Positions 17,345-26,534 are shown, counted from the stretch's first letter. The stretch: 64,000 nucleotides of DNA from Methylocaldum marinum (GCF_003584645.1 NZ_AP017928.1:4343501-4407500); one strand, 5' to 3'. The notes: a model not told the origin generated them from the sequence alone. Numbers and translations: made by a program.

Positions 17345-20300
17345 ATGAAAAGAGCTTTCCATTTGACCGGTCCGATTGTGGCCGCGGCCTTGAGCTTTGC
17401 TCAAGGGTCCCACGCCGCGGACCCGATCATCTTCGATCCGGACGGTCCCGGGTCGGTTTATTCACCCATTACGATCAACGCGTTCGATTGGCTGCCCGGC
17501 AACGCGCTGGCAGTCGGGGCAGTGCCCCTGAGCACCGGGCTGCAGTTTAATCTCCACTACCAAGCCGAACTGGCCAGGATCCTGACCTCCGGCGGTAGCG
17601 GCGCGATTCCGATACCGACTGGGCCGGATCCGTCCTTCGAGATCACGGCGTCGGCGCAAATCCCGGAAACGGTCAATTCGGCAATCAATCTAATCGGCAA
17701 TCCCGATATTCCCGATCTGGTGGTGTTCGACACCCGTCCCGGCGGATTTTTCCGAATCTATTACGACAACTTCAGTTCGGGCGTCAATGCGAATGACGCC
17801 ACGTCCAACCCGGGAGCGGGCTACAGCGACGGCGTTCTGATCCTGGAAGGCCATATCGTCGGCAGTAATCTCAGCGGCAACTACACCTTGTCCGACGACA
17901 CGGCAACTCACCTGCTGGATCAATTCGGCAGCAACAATCTGGGAGCCGTCAACACCCTGCGCGGGCAGGGCAATTCCCAAATCAAGGTGGTCGTGAGTTT
18001 CGCTCACCCGGACTGGTTTCCGACCCCTCCGAAGGAGTTGCAAATCAATTTCGATAGTACGCTGTCAACTCCCTTCGACAGCATCAACCCATCCGTTTCC
18101 GTGGCGGGCAGGGCTCCGTTCTACGGCGCCAACAACACGAATGGCGCTTATGCCGGAGGGGCGCCGGAAGATTTCCATTTCGAGGCGGATTCCAACAATT
18201 CCTTTGAGGTTCCGCCTTGTGTCGAACTGCAAAAGCAGGTCAGCGTCGATGCCGGGCTGACCTGGTTCGACGCGGACACCGCGGCCGATGCGCCCACGGT
18301 GACCTTCCCGCACGGAGCGCTGTACCGGCTGATCGTGCGCAATTGCGGCATGGAAAACCTACGGAACGTGGTGGTCAACGATCCGGCCCTAGGGATTGCC
18401 GACCATGCGGTGGGTAACCTGGCAATCGGCGAAGAAAAGGTCCTGACCCAGGCCGAGATACCAGCGCTCGAGGTTCAGGAACGTTGCAACCACTCCGGTA
18501 CCTTCATCAACGTGGCCGACGTTGACGGGCAGTCGGTGGACACCGGCGCAACGGTGTCCGATAGTGATCCGGCCGTGTTGATCTGCGTCGGCGAGCCGGC
18601 CATCGACATCGTCAAGGAAATCAGCGTGGACGGCGGGCTGACCTGGTTCGACGCGAACTCGGCGGCGACGGCACCCTCGGTGACCTTCCCTCACGGAGCG
18701 CTGTACCGGCTGATCGTCCGCAACGTCGGCACCGTGGATCTGCAAAACGTGGTGATCAACGATGCGGTACTGGGGATTGCCGACTACGCGGTGGGAAATT
18801 TGGTCGTCGGTGCGGAGGTCATCCTGACCGAGGCCGAGCTTCCCGCGCTGAACGTGGCCACCCGTTGCAGCGGCTCGGGCACCTTCACCAACGTGGCCGA
18901 TGTCACCGGACAGTCGGTGGAGACGGGAGCGGCGGTTTCGGATAGCGACCCCGCGGTGATGAACTGCATCGGTGAACCGAGCTTGGAGCTCCTCAAACAA
19001 ATCAGCGTGGATGGCGGACTCAGCTTCTTTGACGCCGACACGGCGGCGACGGCACCCACGGTGACCTTCCCGCACGGGGCGCTGTACCGGCTGATCGTGC
19101 GCAACGTCGGTACGATCGACCTGCAGAACGTGGTAGTCAACGATCCGACGCTGGGTGTCGTCAACTATGCCGTGGGCAACCTGGCCGTGGGCGAGGAAAA
19201 GGGGTTGACGCAGGCCGAGATTCCGGCGCTCGAGGTTCAGGAGCGTTGCAATCACTCCGGCACCTTCACGAACGTGGCCGACGTCACCGGGCAGTCGGCG
19301 GATACCGGCGCAACGGTGTCCGACAGCGATCCGGCGGTGTTGATCTGCGTTGGCGAGCCGGCCATCGAGTTGATCAAGCAGATCAGCGTGGACGGCGGCG
19401 CGAGCTTCGAAGACGCCGACACGGCGGTGACGGCACCCACGGTGACGTTCCCGCACGGGGCGCTGTACCGGCTGATCGTGCGCAACGTCGGTACGATTGG
19501 CCTGCAGAACGTGGTAGTCAACGATCCGACGCTGGGTATCGTCAACTATGCCGTGGGCAACCTGGCCGTGGGCGAGGAAAATGTGTTGACCCAGGCCGAG
19601 ATTCCGGCGCTCGAGGTTCAAGAGCGTTGCAATCACTCCGGCACCTTCACGAACGTGGCCGACGTCACCGGGCAGTCGGCGGATACCGGCGCAACGGTGT
19701 CCGACAGCGATCCGGCGGTGTTGATCTGCATCGGCGAGCCGGCCATCGACATCGTCAAGGAAATTAGCGTGGACGGCGGGCTGACCTGGTTCGACGCGAA
19801 CACGGCGGCGACGGCACCTTCGGTGACCTTTCCGCACGGGGCGCTGTACCGGCTGATCGTGCGCAACGTCGGCACCGTGGATCTGCAGAACGTGGTGGTC
19901 AACGATGCGGTACTGGGAATTGCCAACTACGCGGTGGGAAATTTGGTCGCCGGCGCTGAGGTTATCCTGAGCGAGGGCGAGATTCCCGCCCTGAATGTGG
20001 CCACCCGCTGTGACAACTCCGGCACCTTCACCAACGTGGCCGATGTTTCCGGGCAGTCGGTGGGCACAGGCGCGTCGGTGTCCGATAGCGACCCGGCGGT
20101 GCTGGTCTGCGTTCCACCGGACGCACCGGGAACAGGTACTCCGGGATATTGGATGAATCATCCCGAGGCCTGGCCGGTGGATCAGATCACCATCGGTGGT
20201 GTGATGTACACCAGGGAAGAAGCCATCGCGCTCATGTTCCACTCGACTGGGGGGGATGTGACCTACATCATGTTCCAGACCTTGGTGGCCGCCAAGCTGA

Positions 20301-20497
20301 ACGTGCTGGTCGGCAACGAGTCGAGCTGCATTGCCGATGGCGTTACGGCGGCGGATGCCTGGATGGCGACCTACGGACCCGTCGGCAGCGGCGTCAAAGC
20401 CGGCGGTAAAAATTCGCCCTGGAAAGCCGGCGAGCCGCTGAAAAATCAGCTGGATGCCTACAATAATGGGCTCTTGTGCGCTCCGCATCGGAACTAA
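17345..20497 (+). CDS. Large exported repeat protein sharing the PEP-CTERM paralogues' N-terminal domain
   Basis: About 1050 residues from the ATG at 17345, chosen because it begins a signal peptide (MKRAFHLTGPIVAAALSFAQ, then GSHA); an upstream in-frame start at 17303 would not. Residues about 23-290 are homologous to the two preceding PEP-CTERM proteins (FDPDGPGSVYSPITINAFDW, LPGNALAVGAVPLSTG). From Cys292 onward come five repeats of 127 residues resembling DUF11/conserved-repeat beta-sandwich domains, each with FPHGALYRLIVRN and VSDSDPAV. The C-terminus is a separate domain with GTPGYWMNHPEAWP, found in various bacterial surface proteins. There is no PEP-CTERM tail, so it is secreted or held by another route. 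No sigma-54 promoter was found upstream; a good terminator follows. Confidence 0.85.
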   Translation: MKRAFHLTGPIVAAALSFAQGSHAADPIIFDPDGPGSVYSPITINAFDWLPGNALAVGAVPLSTGLQFNLHYQAELARILTSGGSGAIPIPTGPDPSFEITASAQIPETVNSAINLIGNPDIPDLVVFDTRPGGFFRIYYDNFSSGVNANDATSNPGAGYSDGVLILEGHIVGSNLSGNYTLSDDTATHLLDQFGSNNLGAVNTLRGQGNSQIKVVVSFAHPDWFPTPPKELQINFDSTLSTPFDSINPSVSVAGRAPFYGANNTNGAYAGGAPEDFHFEADSNNSFEVPPCVELQKQVSVDAGLTWFDADTAADAPTVTFPHGALYRLIVRNCGMENLRNVVVNDPALGIADHAVGNLAIGEEKVLTQAEIPALEVQERCNHSGTFINVADVDGQSVDTGATVSDSDPAVLICVGEPAIDIVKEISVDGGLTWFDANSAATAPSVTFPHGALYRLIVRNVGTVDLQNVVINDAVLGIADYAVGNLVVGAEVILTEAELPALNVATRCSGSGTFTNVADVTGQSVETGAAVSDSDPAVMNCIGEPSLELLKQISVDGGLSFFDADTAATAPTVTFPHGALYRLIVRNVGTIDLQNVVVNDPTLGVVNYAVGNLAVGEEKGLTQAEIPALEVQERCNHSGTFTNVADVTGQSADTGATVSDSDPAVLICVGEPAIELIKQISVDGGASFEDADTAVTAPTVTFPHGALYRLIVRNVGTIGLQNVVVNDPTLGIVNYAVGNLAVGEENVLTQAEIPALEVQERCNHSGTFTNVADVTGQSADTGATVSDSDPAVLICIGEPAIDIVKEISVDGGLTWFDANTAATAPSVTFPHGALYRLIVRNVGTVDLQNVVVNDAVLGIANYAVGNLVAGAEVILSEGEIPALNVATRCDNSGTFTNVADVSGQSVGTGASVSDSDPAVLVCVPPDAPGTGTPGYWMNHPEAWPVDQITIGGVMYTREEAIALMFHSTGGDVTYIMFQTLVAAKLNVLVGNESSCIADGVTAADAWMATYGPVGSGVKAGGKNSPWKAGEPLKNQLDAYNNGLLCAPHRN
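18218..20110 (+). repeat. Five tandem 381-bp coding repeats
   Basis: The marker AGCGT(G/C)GA(C/T)G recurs at about 18242, 18623, 19004, 19385 and 19766, a constant 381-bp spacing. Units 1, 3 and 4 carry the ALEVQERCNHSGTF variant; units 2 and 5 carry ALNVATRC. Units 3 and 4 are almost identical over long stretches, which implies recent duplication or gene conversion. Confidence 0.9.
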
Positions 20498-20564
20498 CGT
20501 TGTTGGACCGGGTGGCATGTCCGAGGAAGTCCTGAGGGGCTAGACGAACGGACCCGGCTGGAAG

Positions 20565-20598
20565 GAGGGTGCTGGTTTTGCCGGCACCCTCTTTTTTT
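20565..20598 (+). terminator. Rho-independent terminator after the repeat protein
   Basis: GAGGGTGCTGG at 20565-20575 pairs with CCGGCACCCTC at 20581-20591 (one G-T wobble) around TTTTG, followed by seven T residues. It isolates the surface-protein region from the downstream transporter. Confidence 0.9.
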
Positions 20599-20795
20599 GC
20601 GTCAAGAACCGGAATGCAGGAAGTCGAGCCATTCCATGCCTAAAAATCAAAAGCAGTTCATATTCGGCGGAATAGGCTAAGGTTAAAATGCGAATCGTGT
20701 TGTAGTTCGGCTCGATCCGCAGGCACAAGCATAGTAGGTTGGAAAAGGCGCCTCGAATTTTTCGAGAAGCTCTAGCGACAAGAGGGGTGAGCGAA

Positions 20796-22031
20796 TTGCG
20801 GCGAATGCCGGGAACATTAAGGTTGGCTCTGCGCAATCTCGGGCGTCAACGGCGGCGCACGGGACTGGCACTGTCCGCCATTAGTTTTGGGATTGTTGCA
20901 CTGTTGCTGGCAGGGGGGTTTATCGAATGGATCTTCTGGGGCATGCGCGAGGGAGCGATTCACACTCGTCTGGGCCATATCCAGGTTGTTCGTCCCGGCT
21001 ACATAGAGCGGGGCGGAAGCGATGCATTCGGGTATCTATTGCCTGAGCAGGCAACCGAGTTCGACATGATCAAGAGTGTGGATCACGTCCAGGCTGTGGC
21101 CCCAAGATTGGTCTTCAACGGTTTAATCAGCCACAATGAAACGACTCTGTCGTTCATTGGCGAGGGCGTGGATCCGGAGCACGAAAAGGAGATCAGTCAG
21201 CATCTTTTTATTCGTGCCGGGGAAGACCTTTCGAAACAGAAACCCGGCGGTGTTATCCTCGGAACCGGCCTGGCCGCCAGCTTGGGTGTTCAGCCGGGAG
21301 ATTCGGTTATTTTGCTCGCGACCACCGTGGCGGGAGGGATCAACGCGGTAGAGACCCGCGTAGCCGGAGTGTTCTATTCTTCCAGCAAGGCTTTCGACGA
21401 TGCTGCGCTGCGCGTTTCGATCGAGGATGCCCGACAACTGCTGCGCGTATCGGGTTCCCATGTCTGGGTGGTTTTGCTGGATGATACTTCGCGAACTGCC
21501 GGTGTGTTGCGGGAACTGCAAGCGAAATTTGCCGAAGGAGTGGGTGCGTTTGAGTTTGTTCCGTGGAATGATCTTGCCGATTTCTACAACAAAACCGTTG
21601 TCCTTCTTTCCCGGCAGATCGATATCGTAAAGTTGATTATCGGGCTCATAATTGTATTGAGTATATCTAATGTACTCATTATGAGCGTATTGGACCGAAC
21701 TGCGGAGATCGGAACGCTGATGGCTGTCGGAATTGCGCGCCGACATATTTTACGGCTATTTCTCGGAGAAGGGTGCCTGCTCGGTATCATTGGCGGAATA
21801 GTCGGTCTTGTCGTGGGCTTTCTCCTCTCAAAACTGATTTCCGCAATTGGTATTCCCATGCCGCCGCCACCGGGAGTCGATGTCGGTATCACGGGAAGAA
21901 TTATGGTGACTTTGCCGATGATGGCTGGCGCATTTGTCCTGGCAGTCGGCACCACGCTGATTGCGAGCCTGTATCCAGCCTGGAAGGCTTCCAGGCTGGA
22001 GATCGTGGACGCCTTGCGCCATAGCCGTTAA
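20796..22031 (+). CDS. ABC transporter permease, FtsX/LolC-E type (first of pair)
   Basis: About 411 residues with the MacB/FtsX topology: one membrane segment after the N-terminal LALRNLGRQRRRTGLALSAISFG, a large periplasmic domain (about residues 45-260), then three membrane segments to the C-terminus, where YPAWKASRLEIVDALRHSR is typical. TTG at 20796 is chosen as start because AGAGGGG ends eight bases before it; the ATG at 20805 and an upstream ATG at 20739 are alternatives. The second permease starts 14 bases after the stop, giving a LolC/LolE-like pair. The matching ATPase is at 24335, beyond a reverse-strand gene. It probably extracts a lipid or lipoprotein from the inner membrane. Confidence 0.85.
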   Translation: MRRMPGTLRLALRNLGRQRRRTGLALSAISFGIVALLLAGGFIEWIFWGMREGAIHTRLGHIQVVRPGYIERGGSDAFGYLLPEQATEFDMIKSVDHVQAVAPRLVFNGLISHNETTLSFIGEGVDPEHEKEISQHLFIRAGEDLSKQKPGGVILGTGLAASLGVQPGDSVILLATTVAGGINAVETRVAGVFYSSSKAFDDAALRVSIEDARQLLRVSGSHVWVVLLDDTSRTAGVLRELQAKFAEGVGAFEFVPWNDLADFYNKTVVLLSRQIDIVKLIIGLIIVLSISNVLIMSVLDRTAEIGTLMAVGIARRHILRLFLGEGCLLGIIGGIVGLVVGFLLSKLISAIGIPMPPPPGVDVGITGRIMVTLPMMAGAFVLAVGTTLIASLYPAWKASRLEIVDALRHSR

Positions 22032-22045
22032 AGTCATAAAGCCGC

Positions 22046-23257
22046 ATGGTCCGATTCGTATTCCATAACATTTTCAGGCAAATTACACGGACGTTTTTGA
22101 CGCTTGCTGCAATTGTACTCGGCGTGGTTAGCTTGATTATCGTCGGCGGGTTTGTGGCCGATATTTTCGTCCAATTGCAGGAAAATACGATTCACTCTCA
22201 ACTCGGACACATCCAGATTTACAAGCAGGGGTATACTACTTTTGGTCGAAAGGAGCCGTATCACTATGTGCTGGAGCAACCGGAAGCCATCGCGAAAGAA
22301 CTTGCGGGTTGGCACGAAGTCTCCGAAGTGATGATGCGGCTCAATTTCACCGGTTTGGCAAACAATGGCCGTGCCGACTTTCCCATATTCGGTGAGGGTG
22401 TCGAGCCCGACAAGGAAGCCCGGCTGGGAACCTCACTCGCTATCCACGCCGGACGCCAACTTACTGATGCGGACGGTTTCGGAATTCTCCTGGGGCAAGG
22501 GGTGGCCAAGGCTCTAAATCTCAATCCGGGCGACTATGTTACTTTACTGGCCAACACGCCCGAAGGGGCGCTCAATAGTATCGAATTTCAGGTCATCGGT
22601 ATTTTTCAGACATTTTCGAAAGAATATGACGAGAGGGCAGTGCGTATTCCCTTGTCGGCCGCGCAAGAGTTAATGGCGGCCACAGCCGTTCACAGCCTGG
22701 TGATTTTGCTGAGCGACACGGCAGATACCGATTCGGCATTGCATCGTTTAGGAAGATGGTTGCCGGCGGAAACCTATGAAATAAAAGCCTGGTATGAGTT
22801 AGCCGATTTTTATCGCAAGACCGTGGATCTTTATGAGCGCCAATTTGGGGTGCTGAAGATCATTATTCTGGTTATGGTTCTGTTGAGTGTCGGCAACAGC
22901 GTCAATATGGCGATTTATGAGCGTACCGGAGAATTCGGAACTTTGATGGCGCTCGGTAGACGTTCCGGCGATATTATAAAAATAATCCTTTTGGAATATG
23001 CGCTATTGGGTTTGATGGGCTCCGTACTCGGAATAATCATTGGTGTAGTCATTGCTTACATCGCATCCGGCGTAGGAATTCCCATGCCTCCTCCGCCCAA
23101 TGCGGATATGGGGTATACGGCATCTGTCAGGATTGTGCCGAGCGTAATTCTGGCTGCGTTCCTCGTCGGCGTTTTGGCCACGATCATGGCGGCCGTGTTG
23201 CCTTCCAGGCGAGCCGCTAAGTTGCAAATAGTCGAGGCTTTGCGCAGCAATATTTAG
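22046..23257 (+). CDS. ABC transporter permease, FtsX/LolC-E type (second of pair)
   Basis: A 403-residue paralogue of the preceding permease with the same layout: FHNIFRQITRTFLTLAAIVLG followed by an N-terminal membrane helix, a periplasmic MacB-core-like domain, and three C-terminal membrane segments (around VLLSVGNSVNM, YALLGLMGSVLGIIIGVVIA and LAAFLVGVLATIMAAVLP). Both proteins share VGIPMPPPP just after the penultimate helix. The pair probably forms the heterodimeric membrane core served by the ATPase at 24335. Its 3' end faces the convergent LolA-like gene, 33 bases away. The ribosome-binding site is weak, so it is probably translated together with the first permease. Confidence 0.87.
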   Translation: MVRFVFHNIFRQITRTFLTLAAIVLGVVSLIIVGGFVADIFVQLQENTIHSQLGHIQIYKQGYTTFGRKEPYHYVLEQPEAIAKELAGWHEVSEVMMRLNFTGLANNGRADFPIFGEGVEPDKEARLGTSLAIHAGRQLTDADGFGILLGQGVAKALNLNPGDYVTLLANTPEGALNSIEFQVIGIFQTFSKEYDERAVRIPLSAAQELMAATAVHSLVILLSDTADTDSALHRLGRWLPAETYEIKAWYELADFYRKTVDLYERQFGVLKIIILVMVLLSVGNSVNMAIYERTGEFGTLMALGRRSGDIIKIILLEYALLGLMGSVLGIIIGVVIAYIASGVGIPMPPPPNADMGYTASVRIVPSVILAAFLVGVLATIMAAVLPSRRAAKLQIVEALRSNI

Positions 23258-23290
23258 TGTTGGTCTGGATGGAATACAAGGCCTTGTCTA

Positions 23291-24058
23291 TTAATCCAGC
23301 TTTTTCAGATAGTCTTTGGTAAAGACTTTGTCAGGAAGATTGCGGAGTTTCATATTTTTGTAATCGAGGATCGACTGTTCATCTTTTTTGAGTGCGTTCC
23401 GCATCACTAATTGAGTCGGCCTGATTTCTCCTTCCATTTTCACGAAATTCTGAAATGTGCAGGTTTTGAACAGCCGATTGGACAAAGTGTAAAACTCAGC
23501 TTTGTAAGGTCTGTAGTTCTCCTTGTCGACCCAATATAGCACTCGTGGATAGGTCACGCTGCGATCTACGGCGGTCAGTTGCAAAACGTAGTATTCCCGG
23601 CCTTCGTTTTCCTCTGAACGAATAATTTGAGGGCTATAATCGCCGGCAAAGTTTGCCCGGGCCAAATCGCCGTTAGCGACCTGTCCGGTGAGTTTCTGAG
23701 AGAGCGGCAATCGAATCGGCTGGGATACCGACGGCATGAAGGCCCAGAAATCGCGTCCGCGCATGAGCATGATTTGACCGCGCTCGGATGCGGGTGCAGT
23801 CGTCAAAATTACGGTATTGTCATTTCCTTTCGTTAAAACGCGGTATTGTTTCAGGTCGGGGTCCCCATCAAGTGTGACGGTCGTGATGGCGATGTCTACC
23901 TGGAATCCCTCCTGGGGAAACCGGATACGATCAGCCATTGCCACGATTTGCACGGGATCGGGGGCTTCGTCGGCTCGAAGAGAGCCCAATGAGGCTAGGC
24001 TCAAGAGTACAGCGGAGGCGTATTGCAACACGGAACGTGTCATTCTCGATGCTTTCAT
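23291..24058 (-). CDS. Outer membrane lipoprotein-sorting (LolA-like) periplasmic protein
   Basis: A 255-residue exported protein; the ATG at 24058 is chosen because it begins the signal peptide (MKASRMTRSVLQYASAVLLS to LRADEAP), whereas an in-frame start at 24121 would add a non-signal leader. The mature part fits the LolA-like family usually annotated as outer membrane lipoprotein-sorting protein, with DFWAFMPSVSQPIRLPLSQKLTGQV and YWVDKENYRPYKAEFYTLSNRLFK, a conserved beta-sheet core. Such proteins are thought to carry lipid or lipoprotein across the periplasm. It lies between the permease pair and the ATPase on the opposite strand, which strongly suggests a common transport system despite separate transcription. 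Confidence 0.82.
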   Translation of the reverse strand: MKASRMTRSVLQYASAVLLSLASLGSLRADEAPDPVQIVAMADRIRFPQEGFQVDIAITTVTLDGDPDLKQYRVLTKGNDNTVILTTAPASERGQIMLMRGRDFWAFMPSVSQPIRLPLSQKLTGQVANGDLARANFAGDYSPQIIRSEENEGREYYVLQLTAVDRSVTYPRVLYWVDKENYRPYKAEFYTLSNRLFKTCTFQNFVKMEGEIRPTQLVMRNALKKDEQSILDYKNMKLRNLPDKVFTKDYLKKLD

Positions 24059-24334
24059 GTCGATTCGTAGATGTGGCAAAGCTAAGCTATTCTTCTGGTA
24101 GCACATTCTGGTTTCGGTCAATCGTGGAGAGCGACAAGGCTATTGAGGCAGCTTAAACCCGGCTTGAACCTGACGCCGATGGTTCAGTCGGAACCGGACC
24201 GATGATTCGGCACCGTATAGGAATGCCGGATTCTGTTTTCAAGAGAAGCGATTCAGGGAATATCGCGTTGCGCACTTTCGGGGCGGCGCTCGGACAGTGG
24301 CAAATCAATTGGTTGCTTAACTGTAACGGTTATC

Positions 24335-25012
24335 ATGACTAAGGTTCGCGTAGAACACGTATGGAAGGAGTATAAGTTAGGAAAGCAGACGGTCAAGGCA
24401 CTCAGGGACGTCTCGATGGAGGTTGGGGATGGTGAATTCATCGCTATAGCCGGACCGTCCGGAAGCGGAAAATCGACTTTGCTTAATCTGATCGGCTGTA
24501 TCGATACGCCGAGCCGAGGCGAAATTTACATCGGCGACGAAGAAGTGAGCAAGAAAACCCCTGATCAGTTGGCCGATCTCAGGGCTCGAACCCTCGGCTT
24601 TATCTTTCAGACCTTCAACTTGTTGCCGGTCCTCACGGCGTGGGAGAACGTTGAATATCCCCTTTTGTACAGAAAGGACATTCCCCCTAGAGAGCGGCGC
24701 CGGCGCGTGGCGCATTACCTTGTGCTGGTGGGGCTGGCCGATTTCGCGAAGCATAAACCGTCCGAGCTGAGCGGAGGGCAGCGTCAGAGGGTCGCCATTG
24801 CCCGCGCGCTGGCGGGCCATCCGGCCATTATTCTTGCGGACGAGCCGACCGCCAATCTCGATTCCAAAACGGGTGAAAGTGTGTTGCGGTTGATGAAAAG
24901 ACTCAACCGGGACGAAAAAACGACTTTCATTTTTTCGACCCATGACCATCGCGTTATGGAAATGGCGGAGAGGGTCATCACGGTTAGCGACGGTCAGATA
25001 ACGGTTCCGTGA
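24335..25012 (+). CDS. ABC transporter ATP-binding protein, LolD/MacB type
   Basis: A 225-residue ATPase. Walker A is GPSGSGKSTLLN (about residues 40-51); the Q-loop is FQTFNLLPVLTAWENV; the ABC signature is LSGGQRQRVAIARAL; Walker B is IILADEPTANLD; and the H-loop is FSTHDHR. The QTFNLLP form with PVLTAWENVE is characteristic of the LolD/MacB/FtsE-related group that partners FtsX-type permeases, so it probably powers the permease pair at 20796-23257. An outer-membrane barrel gene follows after 31 bases. The promoter should lie in the 276-base gap shared with the divergent LolA-like gene; no clear elements were seen there. Confidence 0.9.
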   Translation: MTKVRVEHVWKEYKLGKQTVKALRDVSMEVGDGEFIAIAGPSGSGKSTLLNLIGCIDTPSRGEIYIGDEEVSKKTPDQLADLRARTLGFIFQTFNLLPVLTAWENVEYPLLYRKDIPPRERRRRVAHYLVLVGLADFAKHKPSELSGGQRQRVAIARALAGHPAIILADEPTANLDSKTGESVLRLMKRLNRDEKTTFIFSTHDHRVMEMAERVITVSDGQITVP

Positions 25013-25043
25013 CTGCATTTTTTTCTGGTGGGGGAGTGATCTC

Positions 25044-26480
25044 GTGCGATTTCCGCAATCATCTCGTTTGTGGCTGTGCAGCATGCTGGCTTTTGCCTGG
25101 TTCAATGGTCCGACAGAGAGCCTTGCTGCAGATCCTGACCAAGAAGCGCCGGCTTCCGTGGACGAATTATTTGATCTAACGGAAGAGAAGAAGGAAGAAG
25201 GAGAACCCGGATCGATTGACGAGCTATTCGAGACGGAGCGCGCGACGGTGGATGAACCCAGGCGCTGGCCCGATCTGAACGGTTTTTTTCAAAGTGAAGT
25301 GGCTTACACCTACGCTTCGCCGGATCATTGGTCCAAGTTTCGCAACCTGCTCGAGTTGGGAACTCATGGCCGCTTGAGCGGAAATTTAAAATGGAAGGCG
25401 AGTGGACGCCTGATGTACGACGCGATTTACGATTTGACCGACTTTTATCCCGAATCGGTGCGTCACGATCAGCGTTTCGAACCGATGATTCGGGAAACCT
25501 ATCTGGATTACTCCGCCGGAGACTGGGATTTCCGGGTTGGGCGCCAGCACATCGTCTGGGGCGAAATGGTGGGCTTGTTTTTCGCTGACGTAGTGTCGGC
25601 CAAGGACTTGCGCCAGTTCGTGCTTCCCGACTTCGATTTGCTGCGCATTCCCCAGTGGGCCATGCGGGCCGAATATTTCAAAGGAGACTTCCATGGCGAG
25701 GCGATCTGGATTCCTTACATGACTTATAACGACATCGGAAAAGTCGGTTCCGAGTTCTTCCCGTTCGACCCGCCTCCGACGCCGGGATTTAACACGGTGA
25801 TCAAGAACGTTCAGCGGCCCAACAATACCCTCGGGAACACCGCTTACGGCTTGCGGCTGTCATACCTGCACTCGGGCTGGGACACCTCGCTTTTCTACTA
25901 CAGCGGTTTGGATCTTTCTCCTGCCTTTGCGCGTAACGTCGTGCTGGCTCCCGACCCGACGATCACCTATCGGCCGGTCCACAAACGAATTCATCAGGTC
26001 GGGAGCACGCTAGCGAAGGATTTCGGTCCCTTCGTTCTGAAGGGTGAGGCCGTTTATACCGTGGATCAGCCGTTCCTGGTGACCCGGTTCAACGACTCGG
26101 ATGGATTGGTATCCCAGGACGTTCTCGATTACATCGTCGGGCTCGATTTCAGCTTTGTGGAAGATACCCGTTTAAATCTGCAGTTTTTCCAGCGCTGGTT
26201 CAGCCATCATGACCGGGACATGATTCCCGACGAATTGGAGAGTGGAGTATCCGCCTTGGTCAGTACTCGGTATTTCCATCCGAAAGTCGAGCCCGAGGTG
26301 CTTCTCATACACAGCCTGAATCGTGCCGATTGGAATGTGCAGGCCAAGGTTACCTGGGAGTTTCTGAGAAACTGGCGGATGGTGGTCGGCGCCGATATTT
26401 TCGGTGGTCCGCCTACCGGATTGTTCGGGCAATTCGACGCCAAAGACAGGGTGTACGGCGAGTTCCGTTATTCGTTTTGA
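25044..26480 (+). CDS. Outer-membrane beta-barrel protein (DUF1302-like)
   Basis: A 478-residue exported protein starting at GTG (25044), with GGGGAG just upstream. The signal peptide ends near ESLAADP. It is followed by a charged linker with a duplicated S-V/I-DELF motif (residues 38-43 and 57-62). The rest is aromatic-rich amphipathic strands, including DWDFRVGRQHIVWGEM, YGLRLSYLHSGWDTSLFYYSG and a terminal YGEFRYSF with C-terminal Phe, as expected for a Bam-inserted barrel. It resembles the DUF1302 family, whose members often sit beside lipid-transport genes. Its position after the LolD-type ATPase suggests it is the outer-membrane end of that system. Confidence 0.75.
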   Translation: MRFPQSSRLWLCSMLAFAWFNGPTESLAADPDQEAPASVDELFDLTEEKKEEGEPGSIDELFETERATVDEPRRWPDLNGFFQSEVAYTYASPDHWSKFRNLLELGTHGRLSGNLKWKASGRLMYDAIYDLTDFYPESVRHDQRFEPMIRETYLDYSAGDWDFRVGRQHIVWGEMVGLFFADVVSAKDLRQFVLPDFDLLRIPQWAMRAEYFKGDFHGEAIWIPYMTYNDIGKVGSEFFPFDPPPTPGFNTVIKNVQRPNNTLGNTAYGLRLSYLHSGWDTSLFYYSGLDLSPAFARNVVLAPDPTITYRPVHKRIHQVGSTLAKDFGPFVLKGEAVYTVDQPFLVTRFNDSDGLVSQDVLDYIVGLDFSFVEDTRLNLQFFQRWFSHHDRDMIPDELESGVSALVSTRYFHPKVEPEVLLIHSLNRADWNVQAKVTWEFLRNWRMVVGADIFGGPPTGLFGQFDAKDRVYGEFRYSF

Positions 26481-26514
26481 CTCAAGCCTTCGCAGCCGTT
26501 GGTCGGGCTGTGGC

Positions 26515-26534
26515 GTCGGCAAAGGATTGCCGAC
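26515..26534 (+). terminator. Hairpin after the barrel gene
   Basis: GTCGGCAA at 26515-26522 and TTGCCGAC at 26527-26534 form a perfect 8-bp stem with an AGGA loop, 34 bases after the stop codon. No T tract follows, so it is a weak terminator or part of the adjacent insertion-element end. Confidence 0.45.

Noticed and set aside
18218..20110. CRISPR-like or minisatellite interpretation of the regular repeats
   Set aside because: The 381-bp units are in-frame protein domains with conserved coding sense, not direct repeats with unique spacers.
18389..20518. A 709-codon open frame on the reverse strand opposite the repeat protein
   Set aside because: It mirrors the tandem repeats of the forward gene, is rich in His and Arg, has no signal or family match, and arises from codon bias in the forward frame.
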